This document shows, piece after piece, positions 8,526-17,444 of a DNA stretch of 40,036 bases (position 1 is its first letter; the number at the start of each line of letters is the position of its first letter). The position numbers and the translations under genes were made by a program. The notes under the pieces were generated by a model, which worked only from the letters and a program-made list of their open reading frames with translations, did no database searches and was not told the DNA's origin. The DNA lies in the NCBI RefSeq assembly GCF_000379465.1, contig NZ_KB905408.1:1-40036 (forward strand). The letters are read 5' to 3'. This DNA comes from Sciscionella marina DSM 45152. GTDB taxonomy: Bacteria > Actinomycetota > Actinomycetes > Mycobacteriales > Pseudonocardiaceae.

Positions 8526-9317
8526 ATGGGTGCGGAGTACGTTTTCGACACTGGTTCCGATCTCGGGCGTCAGCAGGTGGACTGTCTTGCCGAGATGCTC
8601 GATGGCACCACGACGGGGGTGCTTGATGGTCTCGGTGTGCGGTCGGGATGGCGATGTTTGGAGCTGGGGGCGAGGAACGGGTCGATCGCCGGGTGGTTGG
8701 CACGCAGAACCGGTTCCGCTGGCACGGTCGCGGCGGTCGATCTGGACACCAGTCATGTTGTCGCCGATCCGAATGTGGAGGTCCATCGGCACGACCTCAA
8801 CGACGGTCTCCCGCTGGAGGGGCCGTTCGATCTCATCCACTCGCGGCTGGTGTTGATGCACCTGTCCCGGCGCGAGGAGATTCTCGACTCTTTGGTGGAT
8901 GCGCTCGCGCCTGGTGGGTGGTTGGTGCTCGGTGATCTCACCGATCGCCTGCCGTTGGCGGCCTCGGCGCGCGATGTCGCCGATGAAGAACTGTTCGAGC
9001 GGGTCATCGAGACCGGTATGAATCGCGTGGGACGCCCTGCCGGAATGAACCTCGAATGGGCTCGTGACACCGGTCGGCACATGGCCCGTTCCGGGTTGGA
9101 AGACATCCACAGCGTGGAATACAGGTTCACCGCATATGGTGGAACACCGGGACTTCTGTACTACCGCAGTATGTTGGCGCAGGTCGGGCACTTGTTACTG
9201 AAAGCGGGGATCTCCGAAGGCGAGCTGCGGCGCTTCGACGAATTGATGACCGACCCTCGTTTCAGCGCCTGGTCCTATCAGTTCGTGTTCACCTGGGGAC
9301 GTCGGCAGAAGACATAG
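8526..9317 (+). CDS. Class I SAM-dependent methyltransferase
   Basis: 263 residues from ATG 8526, with AGAGG eight bases upstream; a TTG at 8523 is the alternative. The Rossmann-like methyltransferase fold is visible: motif I is CLELGARNGSIAGWLA (a variant of E-x-G-x-G-x-G), followed by the acidic AAVDLD at strand 2, HDLNDGLPLEGPFDLIHSR (motif II/III with the DLI stretch), and LAPGGWLVLGDL (post-motif). The third Gly position of motif I is Asn-Gly rather than Gly-x-Gly. The C-terminal 100 residues are helical and family-specific. The acceptor substrate is unknown and there is no pathway context nearby. Confidence 0.88.
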   Translation: MGAEYVFDTGSDLGRQQVDCLAEMLDGTTTGVLDGLGVRSGWRCLELGARNGSIAGWLARRTGSAGTVAAVDLDTSHVVADPNVEVHRHDLNDGLPLEGPFDLIHSRLVLMHLSRREEILDSLVDALAPGGWLVLGDLTDRLPLAASARDVADEELFERVIETGMNRVGRPAGMNLEWARDTGRHMARSGLEDIHSVEYRFTAYGGTPGLLYYRSMLAQVGHLLLKAGISEGELRRFDELMTDPRFSAWSYQFVFTWGRRQKT

Positions 9318-9833
9318 CGCGGACCAGCTCGAGAAACGCGGCGAGCCTCGATCGGGTACCGTTAGCCGGATTCTCTTTTCTCGTCCGGCATCCCGAGCCG
9401 CGCCATCGGCACTCGCGCAGGTGTGACCGTGAATCCGGGCAGGCGGGGCGCTTCGAGCGGTCGATGTGGGTCAAATCAGCGTGCGTGCCGATCCCACAAT
9501 AACTATCCCAGCTGGGGCCAATTCAACTTGCCGAAACAGAAGAAAGACGCCCATTCCTGGACCTCCAACTGGAATACTGACCCAAAACCTCGACCATCTA
9601 GGTGAACGGCACGGTGGTGTGCGGGCAAGTCTGGCCTCGACAGCGGCAGGCTCATCGATGCGTTCATTGACCAGCCGTGCGGTCTGTGGCGGGTGATCGT
9701 GGCTACCCCGATGACTGCTGCGCGGGCGTGGCGTTCGCCTGTGTGGCGTTCCCGTCCGGGCCTGGGGTGACCGAGGCCCGGACTGGTATCGCCCTGGAAT
9801 CTTGTCCGACTGATCGGATAGCAGTCTTTGAGT
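9318..9833. other. Intergenic stretch, no gene recognised
   Basis: This lies between the ends of the convergent methyltransferase and alpha/beta hydrolase genes. Small open frames on both strands have no family pattern or ribosome site. It may contain decayed mobile DNA but nothing was recognised. Confidence 0.35.
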
Positions 9834-10514
9834 TCAGGTTGCCGCGTCGATGGCCTGAGCGACCGTGTACGGGTTCGCGCAGTAAAGGTTGTGCCCTCCG
9901 GGGAGTTCGACGGGTTCGACCCCGAGGCGGCGCCGTGCCATGTGGCGCATGTATTCCGGGCGGAGGGTGCGGTCGGCCGTGGGCAGCAGATAGGTACTGG
10001 GTACTGCCCGCGGGTCATGTGGTGCGACTTCGGTGTAGGCGCCGCGCAGGTCGCATCCGCGCACCGTGGCCAGGGCGGCGCGAAGCCCGGCGAGATCGCA
10101 GTCGTGGAACAGAAAGTAGGTTGCCAGCACCGGGTCGCTGGTGGGGTCGGCGCCGATCCATTCCGAATTGAACACCGCGGAGTGGTCGGATCGCAGTTCC
10201 TCGAGCAGGCTTTGTCTTCCTACGTAGTCTGCGACCATGGCCGCCAACCACACCTGGTGACGGGCGCCGAGTGCCGCGCTGATGCTGGGCAGCAGCAGGC
10301 CGCTGGCCGAGTGCGCTACGACCACGGGCGCGTCCAGCTCGTGATGGTGCTGCTCGGCCACCGCCTCGGCGAACCGCTCAGCCGTCCAGCTCGGTTCCGC
10401 GGTGGGCAGGTCCGCGCGCACCACGTGATGTCCGCGTTCACGCAACGCAGCCGCCAGGGTATCGAAGCCGGCTGGGGACTGCGTCGTGCCGTGTACCAGC
10501 AGAACGTCACTCAT
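9834..10514 (-). CDS. Alpha/beta-fold hydrolase
   Basis: 226 residues from ATG 10514. The N-terminus DVLLVHGTTQSPAGF is the first strand and oxyanion loop of the alpha/beta hydrolase fold (HG motif). The nucleophile elbow is VVVAHSASGLLLP (H-S-A-S-G, a G-x-S-x-G variant with Ser/Ala tolerated at the first position), and ELPGGHNLYCANP supplies the catalytic His near the end. The acid is probably one of the Asp residues before PSTYLLPTADRT. It is close to small esterase- or salicylate-esterase-type proteins in layout. The substrate is unknown. It lies eight bases after an eroded gene on the same strand. Confidence 0.85.
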   Translation of the reverse strand: MSDVLLVHGTTQSPAGFDTLAAALRERGHHVVRADLPTAEPSWTAERFAEAVAEQHHHELDAPVVVAHSASGLLLPSISAALGARHQVWLAAMVADYVGRQSLLEELRSDHSAVFNSEWIGADPTSDPVLATYFLFHDCDLAGLRAALATVRGCDLRGAYTEVAPHDPRAVPSTYLLPTADRTLRPEYMRHMARRRLGVEPVELPGGHNLYCANPYTVAQAIDAAT

Positions 10515-10523
10515 CTCATGATG

Positions 10524-10729
10524 CTAGGCCGACGAGGCCCGGTTGAGGAGCTCGTCGACAATGGTGCTGGTGGCGCTGGGGAGCGGCCCTTGTGCGGCGA
10601 AGCCGCCGATGACGGTCTCCCAGCTGGTCCGCGCTGTGGTGAGATCCCGTAGCTCAAGGCTGGCCTCGCTGGTGTCGCCAGACTCATCTGACTGGCCATC
10701 GGATCACAGACCAGGATCGAATACGTCAT
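10524..10729 (-). pseudogene. Eroded gene, possibly DUF1028-like start fused to an unrelated-frame tail
   Basis: Reading leftward from ATG 10729, the first residues MTYSILVCDP resemble the opening of DUF1028 proteins (MTYSI-ARDP). About 15 codons later the pattern is lost. In another frame, the stretch just before the hydrolase gene reads as a coherent C-terminus (RTSWETVIGGFAAQGPLP through DELLNRASSA, TAG at 10524-10526). The simplest reading is a gene that lost its middle by deletion plus frameshift. The family call rests on ten residues and is weak. Confidence 0.35.
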
Positions 10730-11119
10730 TCTTCCCCCGGGATAGACCGATGTGCTCGCGAGTCGTGTGCGGCGGCCGGTTTGCTTGACCAGACGGTCCC
10801 TGGCCGTCGTCTGCCGCCGATGACGGATTGGCCAGAGGGCTGCGCGTTGATCAACCTATCCAGGATCCGGCGGAGCCCGACCCCTTGTCGACCGCTCCAG
10901 TCAGCACTGGCACCAGGTCGACGGCCGCCGCGTAGTCGTGGGGTTGCTGCCCGAATTGATAGGGGTTGAGCTGCGGCGGCTATCGTGGTCGGGCATGTTG
11001 GTCGTTCGTGAATGCCTGGTGGTCGTGGCGGCGGTGTTCGGGTCGCCTGGTGAGCAGCTGGCGTGGCCAGGGTAGTGGTCTTGGTGTCTGGCCTATGGCG
11101 GAAATGAACCCGGAGGTGT
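10730..11119. other. Intergenic region upstream of the efflux operon
   Basis: No gene is recognised. Open frames on the minus strand are Arg/Pro/Thr-rich and overlap the adaptor gene. The promoter for the 11,120-14,853 operon must lie here. No unambiguous hexamers were found. Confidence 0.35.
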
Positions 11120-12421
11120 GTGATCGACGGGGACGGTGAAGCGGAGCGGGTCAAGCCGACGAGGCGGCGCAGGCGGCGCTGGCTGATCAATGGCGGGCTG
11201 GTCCTGGTGTTGCTGGTGGTGGCCGGGTGGGCGTTGTCCGGCTTGGTGCGCAACCCGTCCGAGGATGCGACTCGTGCGCTGCGCACTGTGGCGGTGCAGC
11301 GCGGTCAGGTCACCAAGTCGGTCTCGGCGTCCGGTTCGGTGGTCAGTGCGGCCTCGGCGAATCTGAATTTCGAGACCAGTGGAACGCTTCGCCGGGTTCG
11401 TGTCGAGCCGGGGGAGAAGGTGCACCGTGGCCAGGTACTGGCCAGTTTGTCCAGTGCTCAGGCGAATCGGCAGCTCACTGCGGCGAATGCCCAGTTGGCC
11501 GTCGCGCAGCAGTCACTGGACCAGGCCAAGTCGCACAAGGCTGACACGGCTCAGGCGCAGTCTCAGGTCGATCAGGCGCGTGTCCAGGTCGGTCAGGCGC
11601 AGGAGGCGGTGGGGCAGAACACCTTGCGTTCCACCATCGATGGCACGGTGACAGCGGTCAACGGTCAGGCGGGTGACCGGGTGAGCGCTGGGGCGAGTAC
11701 CACGACCAAGGGTTCGTCCTCTATGGGGTCTGGTGGTGCTTCGGGTTCGTCTGCGGGGTCGTCAGGTTCTGCGGGGTCGTCAGGGAGCTCCGGTTCGTCG
11801 GAAAGCTCGAGTCCCTCGGGAGGTTCGGGTTCCCCGGGAGGTTCGGGGTCGGGGGCAGGCTCGTCTGGGGGCGCTGCGGGGACTGCCGGTGCGACGTCGT
11901 TCGTGACCATTGCAGACTTGGATGATCTCCAGGTCAATGCCCAATTCGCGGAGATCGACGCGGCCAAACTGGCCGAGGGGCAGCAGGCCACGCTGATGGT
12001 GAATGCGTTGCCGGGCGAGAAGGTCTCCGGTCACATCACGCACATCGACCCGACGGCGAGTGCGTCGGGCAGCAACGGGTCGGGGACCGTGCAGTACGGC
12101 GTGACACTCGATGTGGATTCCCCGCCGGGTGGCCTCAAACCTGGGCAGTCCACCAGCGTGTCGGTCGTGGTGAGCAAGGTCGGGGATGAGTTGTACCTGC
12201 CCTCGGCGGCGATACAGGGCGCCGGTGCCCAAGCCACGGTCGTGGTGTTGCGCAACGACCAGCAGCTGCGGCGCGCCGTGCAGGTCGGCCTGCGCGGCGA
12301 CCAGACCACTCAGATCTTGTCCGGGGTCGCTGAGGGAGACCGGATCGTGCTGCCCGCCGCGGCGTCGGCTCCCCCGTCACGCAGCGGGCCGGGCGGGGGC
12401 AGCGGGCCGGCGGGAGGATGA
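11120..12421 (+). CDS. MacA/HlyD-like periplasmic adaptor subunit
   Basis: 433 residues from GTG 11120, with CGGAGG only three bases upstream. A basic N-terminus and one transmembrane helix (about 22-43) anchor it outside the membrane. The membrane-fusion architecture follows: a barrel-sandwich half (SGTLRRVRVEPGEKVHRGQVLASL, 87-110), a helical hairpin rich in Gln/Ala (111-165), the second lipoyl half (NTLRSTIDGTVTAVNGQAGDRV), a beta-barrel (DLQVNAQFAEIDAAKLAEGQ) and a membrane-proximal end (LPSAAIQG). A 60-residue Gly/Ser-rich loop (about 198-256) interrupts the lipoyl-to-barrel junction. It is coupled by ATGA to the ATPase gene. It probably acts with the following ATPase and permease in export of a hydrophobic compound or peptide. 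Confidence 0.88.
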   Translation: MIDGDGEAERVKPTRRRRRRWLINGGLVLVLLVVAGWALSGLVRNPSEDATRALRTVAVQRGQVTKSVSASGSVVSAASANLNFETSGTLRRVRVEPGEKVHRGQVLASLSSAQANRQLTAANAQLAVAQQSLDQAKSHKADTAQAQSQVDQARVQVGQAQEAVGQNTLRSTIDGTVTAVNGQAGDRVSAGASTTTKGSSSMGSGGASGSSAGSSGSAGSSGSSGSSESSSPSGGSGSPGGSGSGAGSSGGAAGTAGATSFVTIADLDDLQVNAQFAEIDAAKLAEGQQATLMVNALPGEKVSGHITHIDPTASASGSNGSGTVQYGVTLDVDSPPGGLKPGQSTSVSVVVSKVGDELYLPSAAIQGAGAQATVVVLRNDQQLRRAVQVGLRGDQTTQILSGVAEGDRIVLPAAASAPPSRSGPGGGSGPAGG

Positions 12422-13161
12422 AGCGGATGAGGTCGGGTCGGAAGGCTCGGGCGGCCGAGGCCGACACGGTCACGATTCCTGCGGTCTCCGCGGTGACGCC
12501 GGTGATCGAGGTGCGTGGATTGCGCAAGGTCTACGGCAGTGGGCCGACCGCGGTGCATGCCCTGCGCGGAGTGGATCTGAGTGTCACGCAAGGTTCCTAT
12601 GTGGCGATCATGGGCGCTTCCGGGTCGGGGAAATCCACTCTGCTCAATGTCCTCGGTTGTCTGGACACTCCCAGCGCGGGCCGCTACCGATTGGACGGCA
12701 TCGACGTGCGGCAGTTCAACGAGAATCAGTTGGCCCTGGTGCGCAACAGAAAGATCGGTTTCGTCTTCCAGTCTTTCCACCTGCTCGCCCGCGCCTCCGC
12801 ACTGTCCAATGTGGAACTTCCACTGGTGTACGCGGGCCTGCGCGGCGCGCGGCGACGCCGTAGGGCGCTGGCCGCGCTGGAACTGGTCGGCCTGTCCGAC
12901 CGGGCCGGTCACCGGCCCAACGAGCTCTCGGGCGGTCAGCAGCAGCGGGTGGCCATCGCCCGCGCGCTGGTGACCGGTCCGGCCATGCTGCTGGCCGACG
13001 AGCCGACCGGAAACCTGGACAGCACCAGCAGCGACGAGGTGCTTACCATCCTGGATCGCCTGCACGATGCCGGAAAGACCATCGTGCTGATCACCCATGA
13101 GACCGATGTCGCCGCACGTGCCCAGCGCACCGTGCATCTCCTGGACGGAACGATCCAATGA
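12418..13161 (+). CDS. ABC transporter ATPase, MacB/LolD type
   Basis: 247 residues; ATG overlaps the adaptor stop (ATGA). The nucleotide-binding domain is complete: Walker A GASGSGKS (66-73), Q-loop VFQSFHLL (117-123), signature LSGGQQQR (170-177), Walker B LLADEPTG (191-198) and H-loop LITHETD. The family resemblance is to MacB/LolD/FtsE-type ATPases that work with FtsX-like permeases. An extra N-terminal 28 residues, rich in Arg/Ala, precede the domain. It is coupled by a second ATGA overlap to the permease. Confidence 0.95.
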   Translation: MKRMRSGRKARAAEADTVTIPAVSAVTPVIEVRGLRKVYGSGPTAVHALRGVDLSVTQGSYVAIMGASGSGKSTLLNVLGCLDTPSAGRYRLDGIDVRQFNENQLALVRNRKIGFVFQSFHLLARASALSNVELPLVYAGLRGARRRRRALAALELVGLSDRAGHRPNELSGGQQQRVAIARALVTGPAMLLADEPTGNLDSTSSDEVLTILDRLHDAGKTIVLITHETDVAARAQRTVHLLDGTIQ

Positions 13162-14366
13162 GCGTGCTCGAGGTGCTGCGGTTCGCGCTGCGCGGGATAC
13201 TGGCCAACAAGATGCGGTCGGTGCTGACCATTCTGGGTATCGTGATCGGCGTTGCCGCAGTGATTCTGCTGACCGCGATGGGAAACGGCGCGCAGTCGAC
13301 CATTCAGAGCAGTATCTTCTCGCTCGGCACTGATACGTTGACGATCACCGGTAAACAGCCGGAAGGAAAGGACGCCCCGCCTGCCCAGCCGCTGACCCAG
13401 CAGGACGTGACCGCGTTGTCCGACCGGACTGGTACCCCCGACGTGTCCAGCGTCTCCCCGGTGACCAGTGGCCAGGCCAACGCCGCGCGCGGCACGACGA
13501 CCTACCATCTTCAGCAGGTCGTCGGCAGCACGCCGAGTTACTTCGACGCCAACAGCGCGAAGGTGGCCGCTGGTGCGGTGTTCAGCGAGGACGACGTGGC
13601 CGAGGCACGCAAGGTCGTAGTGCTCGGCTCCACCGTAGCCGAGAAGCTCTTCGGCCAGCCCGCACAGGCGCCCGGTCAGCAGGTGCTGATCGACAACCTG
13701 CCGTTCACTGTTGCAGGGGTGTTGCAGCGCAAGGGTTCTGGAGGGATCCAGACCGCCGATGACCTCGCCGTCGCCCCGCTGACCACTATCCAGGACACCA
13801 TCACCGGGCACGACAAGCTCAACCAGGTGCTGGTCAAGGCGAACTCCTCGAACGCGGTCTCGGCTGCGCAGTCGGAGGTCAGTGCGATTCTCGATGACCG
13901 CCACCACATCACCGACCCGGCCAAAGCCGACTACCAGGTGACCAACCCGCAACAGTTACTGTCCACCATCAACACCACGCTGGATGCGTTCACCACCCTG
14001 CTCGCCTCGATCGCCGGGATCTCCCTGCTGGTGGGCGGGATCGGTATCACCAACATCATGCTGGTCACCGTGGCGGAACGGACACGCGAGATCGGACTGC
14101 GCAAGGCGCTCGGTGCCCGCAAAGGGGCGATCCTCGGGCAGTTCCTCGCCGAGTCCACCGTGCTGAGCCTGCTCGGTGGCGGGATCGGGGTGTTGCTCGG
14201 ATTTCTGGGCAGTCAAATCCGGATCGGCCAGCTGCAACCCGCGGTGAGCGTGGATTCGGTGATCCTCGCGGTCGGTGTCTCAGTGCTGATCGGACTGTTC
14301 TTCGGCAGCTACCCGGCGAACCGCGCAGCCTCGCTGCGCCCGATCGAAGCGCTGCGACACGAGTGA
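13158..14366 (+). CDS. ABC transporter permease, MacB/FtsX type
   Basis: 402 residues; start ATG 13158 overlaps the ATPase stop. It has the MacB permease layout: one N-terminal transmembrane helix (SVLTILGIVIGVAAVILLTAMG), a large extracytoplasmic domain (about 50-270), then three C-terminal helices with the conserved LLVGGIGITNIMLVTVAERTREIGLRKALGA FtsX segment. The protein ends with NRAASLRPIEALRHE, typical of the family. Together with the adaptor and ATPase it forms an export system powered from the cytoplasm by mechanotransmission. Actinobacterial homologues often export antibiotics or lipids. The substrate is unknown. Confidence 0.94.
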   Translation: MSVLEVLRFALRGILANKMRSVLTILGIVIGVAAVILLTAMGNGAQSTIQSSIFSLGTDTLTITGKQPEGKDAPPAQPLTQQDVTALSDRTGTPDVSSVSPVTSGQANAARGTTTYHLQQVVGSTPSYFDANSAKVAAGAVFSEDDVAEARKVVVLGSTVAEKLFGQPAQAPGQQVLIDNLPFTVAGVLQRKGSGGIQTADDLAVAPLTTIQDTITGHDKLNQVLVKANSSNAVSAAQSEVSAILDDRHHITDPAKADYQVTNPQQLLSTINTTLDAFTTLLASIAGISLLVGGIGITNIMLVTVAERTREIGLRKALGARKGAILGQFLAESTVLSLLGGGIGVLLGFLGSQIRIGQLQPAVSVDSVILAVGVSVLIGLFFGSYPANRAASLRPIEALRHE

Positions 14367-14385
14367 TGATGCATGGAGGGCTGAC

Positions 14386-14853
14386 GTGACCGAAAGGTCT
14401 CCGGACTCGGCGGAATCTGCGAAGACACCCACCGAGATCCTTGAAGAACCGATATCGGACGACGATCTCACCGCCGAGATCGCCGACGCTGCCGGCGGGC
14501 CAAGCAAGGTCACGATCGGGCTGCTGATCGCCGTGCTCGTGATGCTCGCCTTCGGAGCCGGCATCTGGGTGCGCTCGACCGTGATGAGCAGGCCGAGCCC
14601 GGTGACCACCGAAGTCGGCGAACCCGGTGTTCTCACCGGAACGGTGCACGCCGGGAACACCGGCTCCATTCTGCCGATCAGTGGCCCGAACGGCAGAACC
14701 ACCATGGTGACCCTACCTCCACGGGACCGGATCTATGTCGCCCAGCAAAGCAGCACCGACCGACTGCGACCGGGCACTCAAGTACGGATCGAAGGGAAAC
14801 CCGGACAGGGCAACCGTTTCGTGGCCGACCGGCTCACCATCGAGCAGCACTGA
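14386..14853 (+). CDS. Single-pass membrane protein of the efflux operon, unknown
   Basis: 155 residues from GTG 14386, which has GGAGGG upstream. An acidic cytoplasmic N-terminus (about 1-42) is followed by one transmembrane helix (VTIGLLIAVLVMLAFGAGIWV) and an external domain of about 85 residues. That domain is built like a small beta-barrel: GVLTGTVHAGN.., then RTTMVTLPP.DRIYV and LRPGTQVRIEGKP. The last part resembles OB-like domains of the DUF5666 kind. It starts 19 bases after the permease, so it is probably co-transcribed, perhaps as an accessory to the adaptor. No function is known. Confidence 0.75.
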   Translation: MTERSPDSAESAKTPTEILEEPISDDDLTAEIADAAGGPSKVTIGLLIAVLVMLAFGAGIWVRSTVMSRPSPVTTEVGEPGVLTGTVHAGNTGSILPISGPNGRTTMVTLPPRDRIYVAQQSSTDRLRPGTQVRIEGKPGQGNRFVADRLTIEQH

Positions 14854-15417
14854 ACACACAACTGCCCAAACCAGAAACACATCACTCAAAGATGTGAGCC
14901 TCCTCTGAAACGAGACACGCGGTAGCTCTGGTGCTGTGCGGATGCTTATCTGGGCACGCCGTTTGACACTTGCGGTGAAGGCACTCCGGGCCCTGGATGG
15001 GCGGTGCTGATCTTCGAGGAAACCTGCCCGGGTGTTGGTGATACCCGACTCCCCGCACACGCTCATCCCTGCCGTAGTGCCGGTGACCGTTGAAATTCGC
15101 GAATGCCGCCGGGTGAGCAGCAGCGCCGTGAGGCCGAAGAAGCTTTCATGCGGTCGGCCCGAAGGCGGGTCGGCCGTGTTCCGATTCAGCACGCGTGTAT
15201 CGCGGTGGTCCCTGCTCTGCCCGCTGGGACGTTTGCCAAACTATTCGGGACATCGGCGCATTGCACAGGCTTGAAGCCGGCGGGTAAAGGCTCGCGGAAG
15301 CACTCACCCCTGATCCCCTCACCGTTACCGAGGAACGAACGTCTCTGCTTCGGGAATTGCAGGGATGTGCGCTCGCTACGGGTCGTGCGCGTCGCTGAGC
15401 CGGGCGTCGCTGAGCTC
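14854..15417. other. Gene-poor stretch before the IS110 remnant
   Basis: No gene is recognised. Several short frames on both strands read through parts of this stretch, but none has a coherent family signal. It may be part of the decayed IS110 element or its flanks. Confidence 0.35.
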
Positions 15418-15702
15418 GGTATCGATGCCCGGCGCCCCCTCGGTGCCAGGAAGATCACCGAGATCTCCCGCTGGCGCCCGCGAGCAGAAGACCTCGCCAC
15501 CGCGACCGCGCGCCCCGAAGCCGTCCGGCTGGCCAACAGGACCCTCGCCCTCGACACCGAAAGCACCGACAACACCACCCGCATCGGTGAGCTCGTGGAG
15601 GCCAGCACCGTCGCCGACTTTGTCGAGGAAACCGGGATCAGGCCCGTCACCGCCGCCACCGTTCTGGTCACCTGGTCCCACACAGGGCGGGTCCGCGCCG
15701 GA
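15418..15702 (+). pseudogene. IS110-family transposase remnant
   Basis: About 95 codons fit the central/C-terminal region of IS110-family transposases. A helical stretch reads ITEISRWRPRAEDLATATARPEAVRLANRTLALDTE. It is followed by RIGELVEAS and the helix-hairpin-helix-like TGIRPVTAATVLVTWSHTGRVR that precedes the catalytic Ser region. The frame becomes unrelated right after GRVR, where intact copies continue with SEAAFA and a PxSSG serine motif. The N-terminal DEDD domain is not recognisable upstream. The copy is inactive. Confidence 0.6.
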
Positions 15703-15999
15703 AAGGGTGCCCGCGGGCCTCCGTTACACCGTCACGGTGTTCGGCCGGGTGGTCCGGATCGGTCTTCGGTCGACGGGCATGCCGGCGCGGACGCGACCAT
15801 TATTCACGATCATGCCGATCGGTATTCACGCTTTCCTGCCGGAAGGCCATAGACCGATGGGCACAATTCATCCGTCGTTGGCTCCGCGTGGTCGTTCTTC
15901 CCGGACCGCTCGGCGACCTCCCCAAAAGTGGTGAGAGCCCTTGTCAGATTCACCGCGTTTTGCTTGACTACCCGCCAGTAATCGTCATTGGAGGTCGTG

Positions 16000-17376
16000 A
16001 TGCGCTTTCGTCTTCGCCTGGTGGCCGCGTGCGTGGCCGCGCTTTCGGTGTTCGGGATGGGATCAGCAGCGGCCGCGACCGGTTCCGGGGCGCGGACGGT
16101 CGAGCAGGGCAAGGTCCCCGCCCCGCAGGATGATCCGTTCTACCGGTACACCGGTTCGAAACCGCTGTCCGAGATCGCACCGGGTACGGTGCTCAAGACT
16201 CGGCTCACCCAGATGCATTTCGAGAAGATCCCTCTTCCGGTCCAGGTGGTGCAGTTGCTCTATCGCACGACCGATACCCAGGGCAGGGTCGATGTCGCGG
16301 CTACCTCGGTGTTCAAACCGAGTGGCGGGCGCTCGGACAAACTCGTCTCCTATCAGAGCGCCTATGACGCGTTGAGTCCGAATTGTCAGCCTTCGTATGC
16401 GATCGCGGGCGGGTTCGATCCCGGATTCATCGCCAGCGCCGAGACGATGCTCATTCCCCTGCTGCTGCATGGTTACACCGTCGCTATACCGGATTTCGAA
16501 GGGACGAAGCTGCACTACACCGCGGGGCCGGAGAACGGGAAAATGGTCCTGGACGGTATCCGCGCGGCACAACATTCGGCGGATGCCGGGCTGACCGAGG
16601 ACGCGAAGGTGGCGATCGGCGGATATTCCGGTGGCGCCATCGGTACCGAGTGGGCCGCTGAGCAGGCGCCGCAATACGCTCCCGACGTCGATCGCCGCCT
16701 GGTTCTGGCTTCACTGGGGGGTGTTTTCGCCGACCCCGTGCACAATATCCACTACGTGGATGGCTCGCTTGTCTGGGCGGGCGTGATGCCGATGGCTTTC
16801 GCCGGACTGTCCCGGGCCTATGGGATCAACCTCGACAAGTACCTGAGCCCGCTCGGTAAGGACTTGATCGCCAAGGCGCAGAACTCCTGCATCGCCGGTG
16901 CCACGCTCAACGGTGTGGCCGCCTCGCTGAAGAAGTTCAGCACGATCAAGTTCGCCGATCTGGTGAAACCCCAGTACGCCAAACCCGAGTCGATTCCCGA
17001 GGTGGTCAGCACGCTCAACGACCTGATCATGGGCAGCCACGGCACCCCGACCGTGCCGATGCTGTTCCAGCAAGGGCTTGCCGGGGAGGTCGACGGAACC
17101 TTCGACAACAACAAGCCCGGCATCGGGCGCGGGGACGGCGTCATGGTCGCCGGTGATGTGCGCAGCCTCGCCCGCAAGTACTGCGCGGCCGGCGTCCCCG
17201 TCGACTACAAGGAACAGCCGCTGGAACACGGTGGTACGGCCGGGACCTGGGCACTGGACACGATGACCAGGCTCCCGGAGGCGTTCCGCGGCGACCGGCC
17301 GAAGAACACCTGCGCCTCGATCAAGCCCGGAAACTCGCTCGACCCGATCGCGTTCGAGCGGCCCGGCGCGCGGTAG
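16000..17376 (+). CDS. Secreted lipase (LIP family)
   Basis: 458 residues from ATG 16000, with GGAGG five bases upstream; GTG 15997 and TTG 15988 are in-frame alternatives. A signal peptide is clear: basic MRFRLR, hydrophobic core, and an AAAA cleavage zone near residue 26. The mature part has the secretory lipase (LIP) pattern: a PFY domain start, SYQSAYDALSPNCQPSYA, a nucleophile elbow IGGYSGGAIGT with Ser210, and a C-terminal EHGG.AGTWAL His. Two Cys pairs are likely disulfides. It should hydrolyse triacylglycerols or other esters outside the cell. It is a single gene ending at a strong stem-loop. Confidence 0.9.
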   Translation: MRFRLRLVAACVAALSVFGMGSAAAATGSGARTVEQGKVPAPQDDPFYRYTGSKPLSEIAPGTVLKTRLTQMHFEKIPLPVQVVQLLYRTTDTQGRVDVAATSVFKPSGGRSDKLVSYQSAYDALSPNCQPSYAIAGGFDPGFIASAETMLIPLLLHGYTVAIPDFEGTKLHYTAGPENGKMVLDGIRAAQHSADAGLTEDAKVAIGGYSGGAIGTEWAAEQAPQYAPDVDRRLVLASLGGVFADPVHNIHYVDGSLVWAGVMPMAFAGLSRAYGINLDKYLSPLGKDLIAKAQNSCIAGATLNGVAASLKKFSTIKFADLVKPQYAKPESIPEVVSTLNDLIMGSHGTPTVPMLFQQGLAGEVDGTFDNNKPGIGRGDGVMVAGDVRSLARKYCAAGVPVDYKEQPLEHGGTAGTWALDTMTRLPEAFRGDRPKNTCASIKPGNSLDPIAFERPGAR

Positions 17377-17401
17377 TCGTCCATCCGGCGGAGTTCGCAC
17401 C

Positions 17402-17444
17402 CCGCTGCTGGCCCGGAAATCATCGACTTCCGGGCCAGCAGCGG
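17402..17444. terminator. Bidirectional stem-loop terminator
   Basis: CCGCTGCTGGCCCGGAA (17402-17418) and its exact reverse complement (17428-17444) form a 17-bp perfect stem with a nine-base loop. It sits between the convergent lipase stop (17376) and the methyltransferase stop, which it touches (17445-17447). There is no U-tract, which is common for actinobacterial intrinsic terminators. Confidence 0.8.

Noticed and set aside
8057-8551. Open frame on the minus strand upstream of the MFS gene
   Set aside because: Low-complexity Arg/Pro/Ser translation, no ribosome site, and it overlaps the methyltransferase start.
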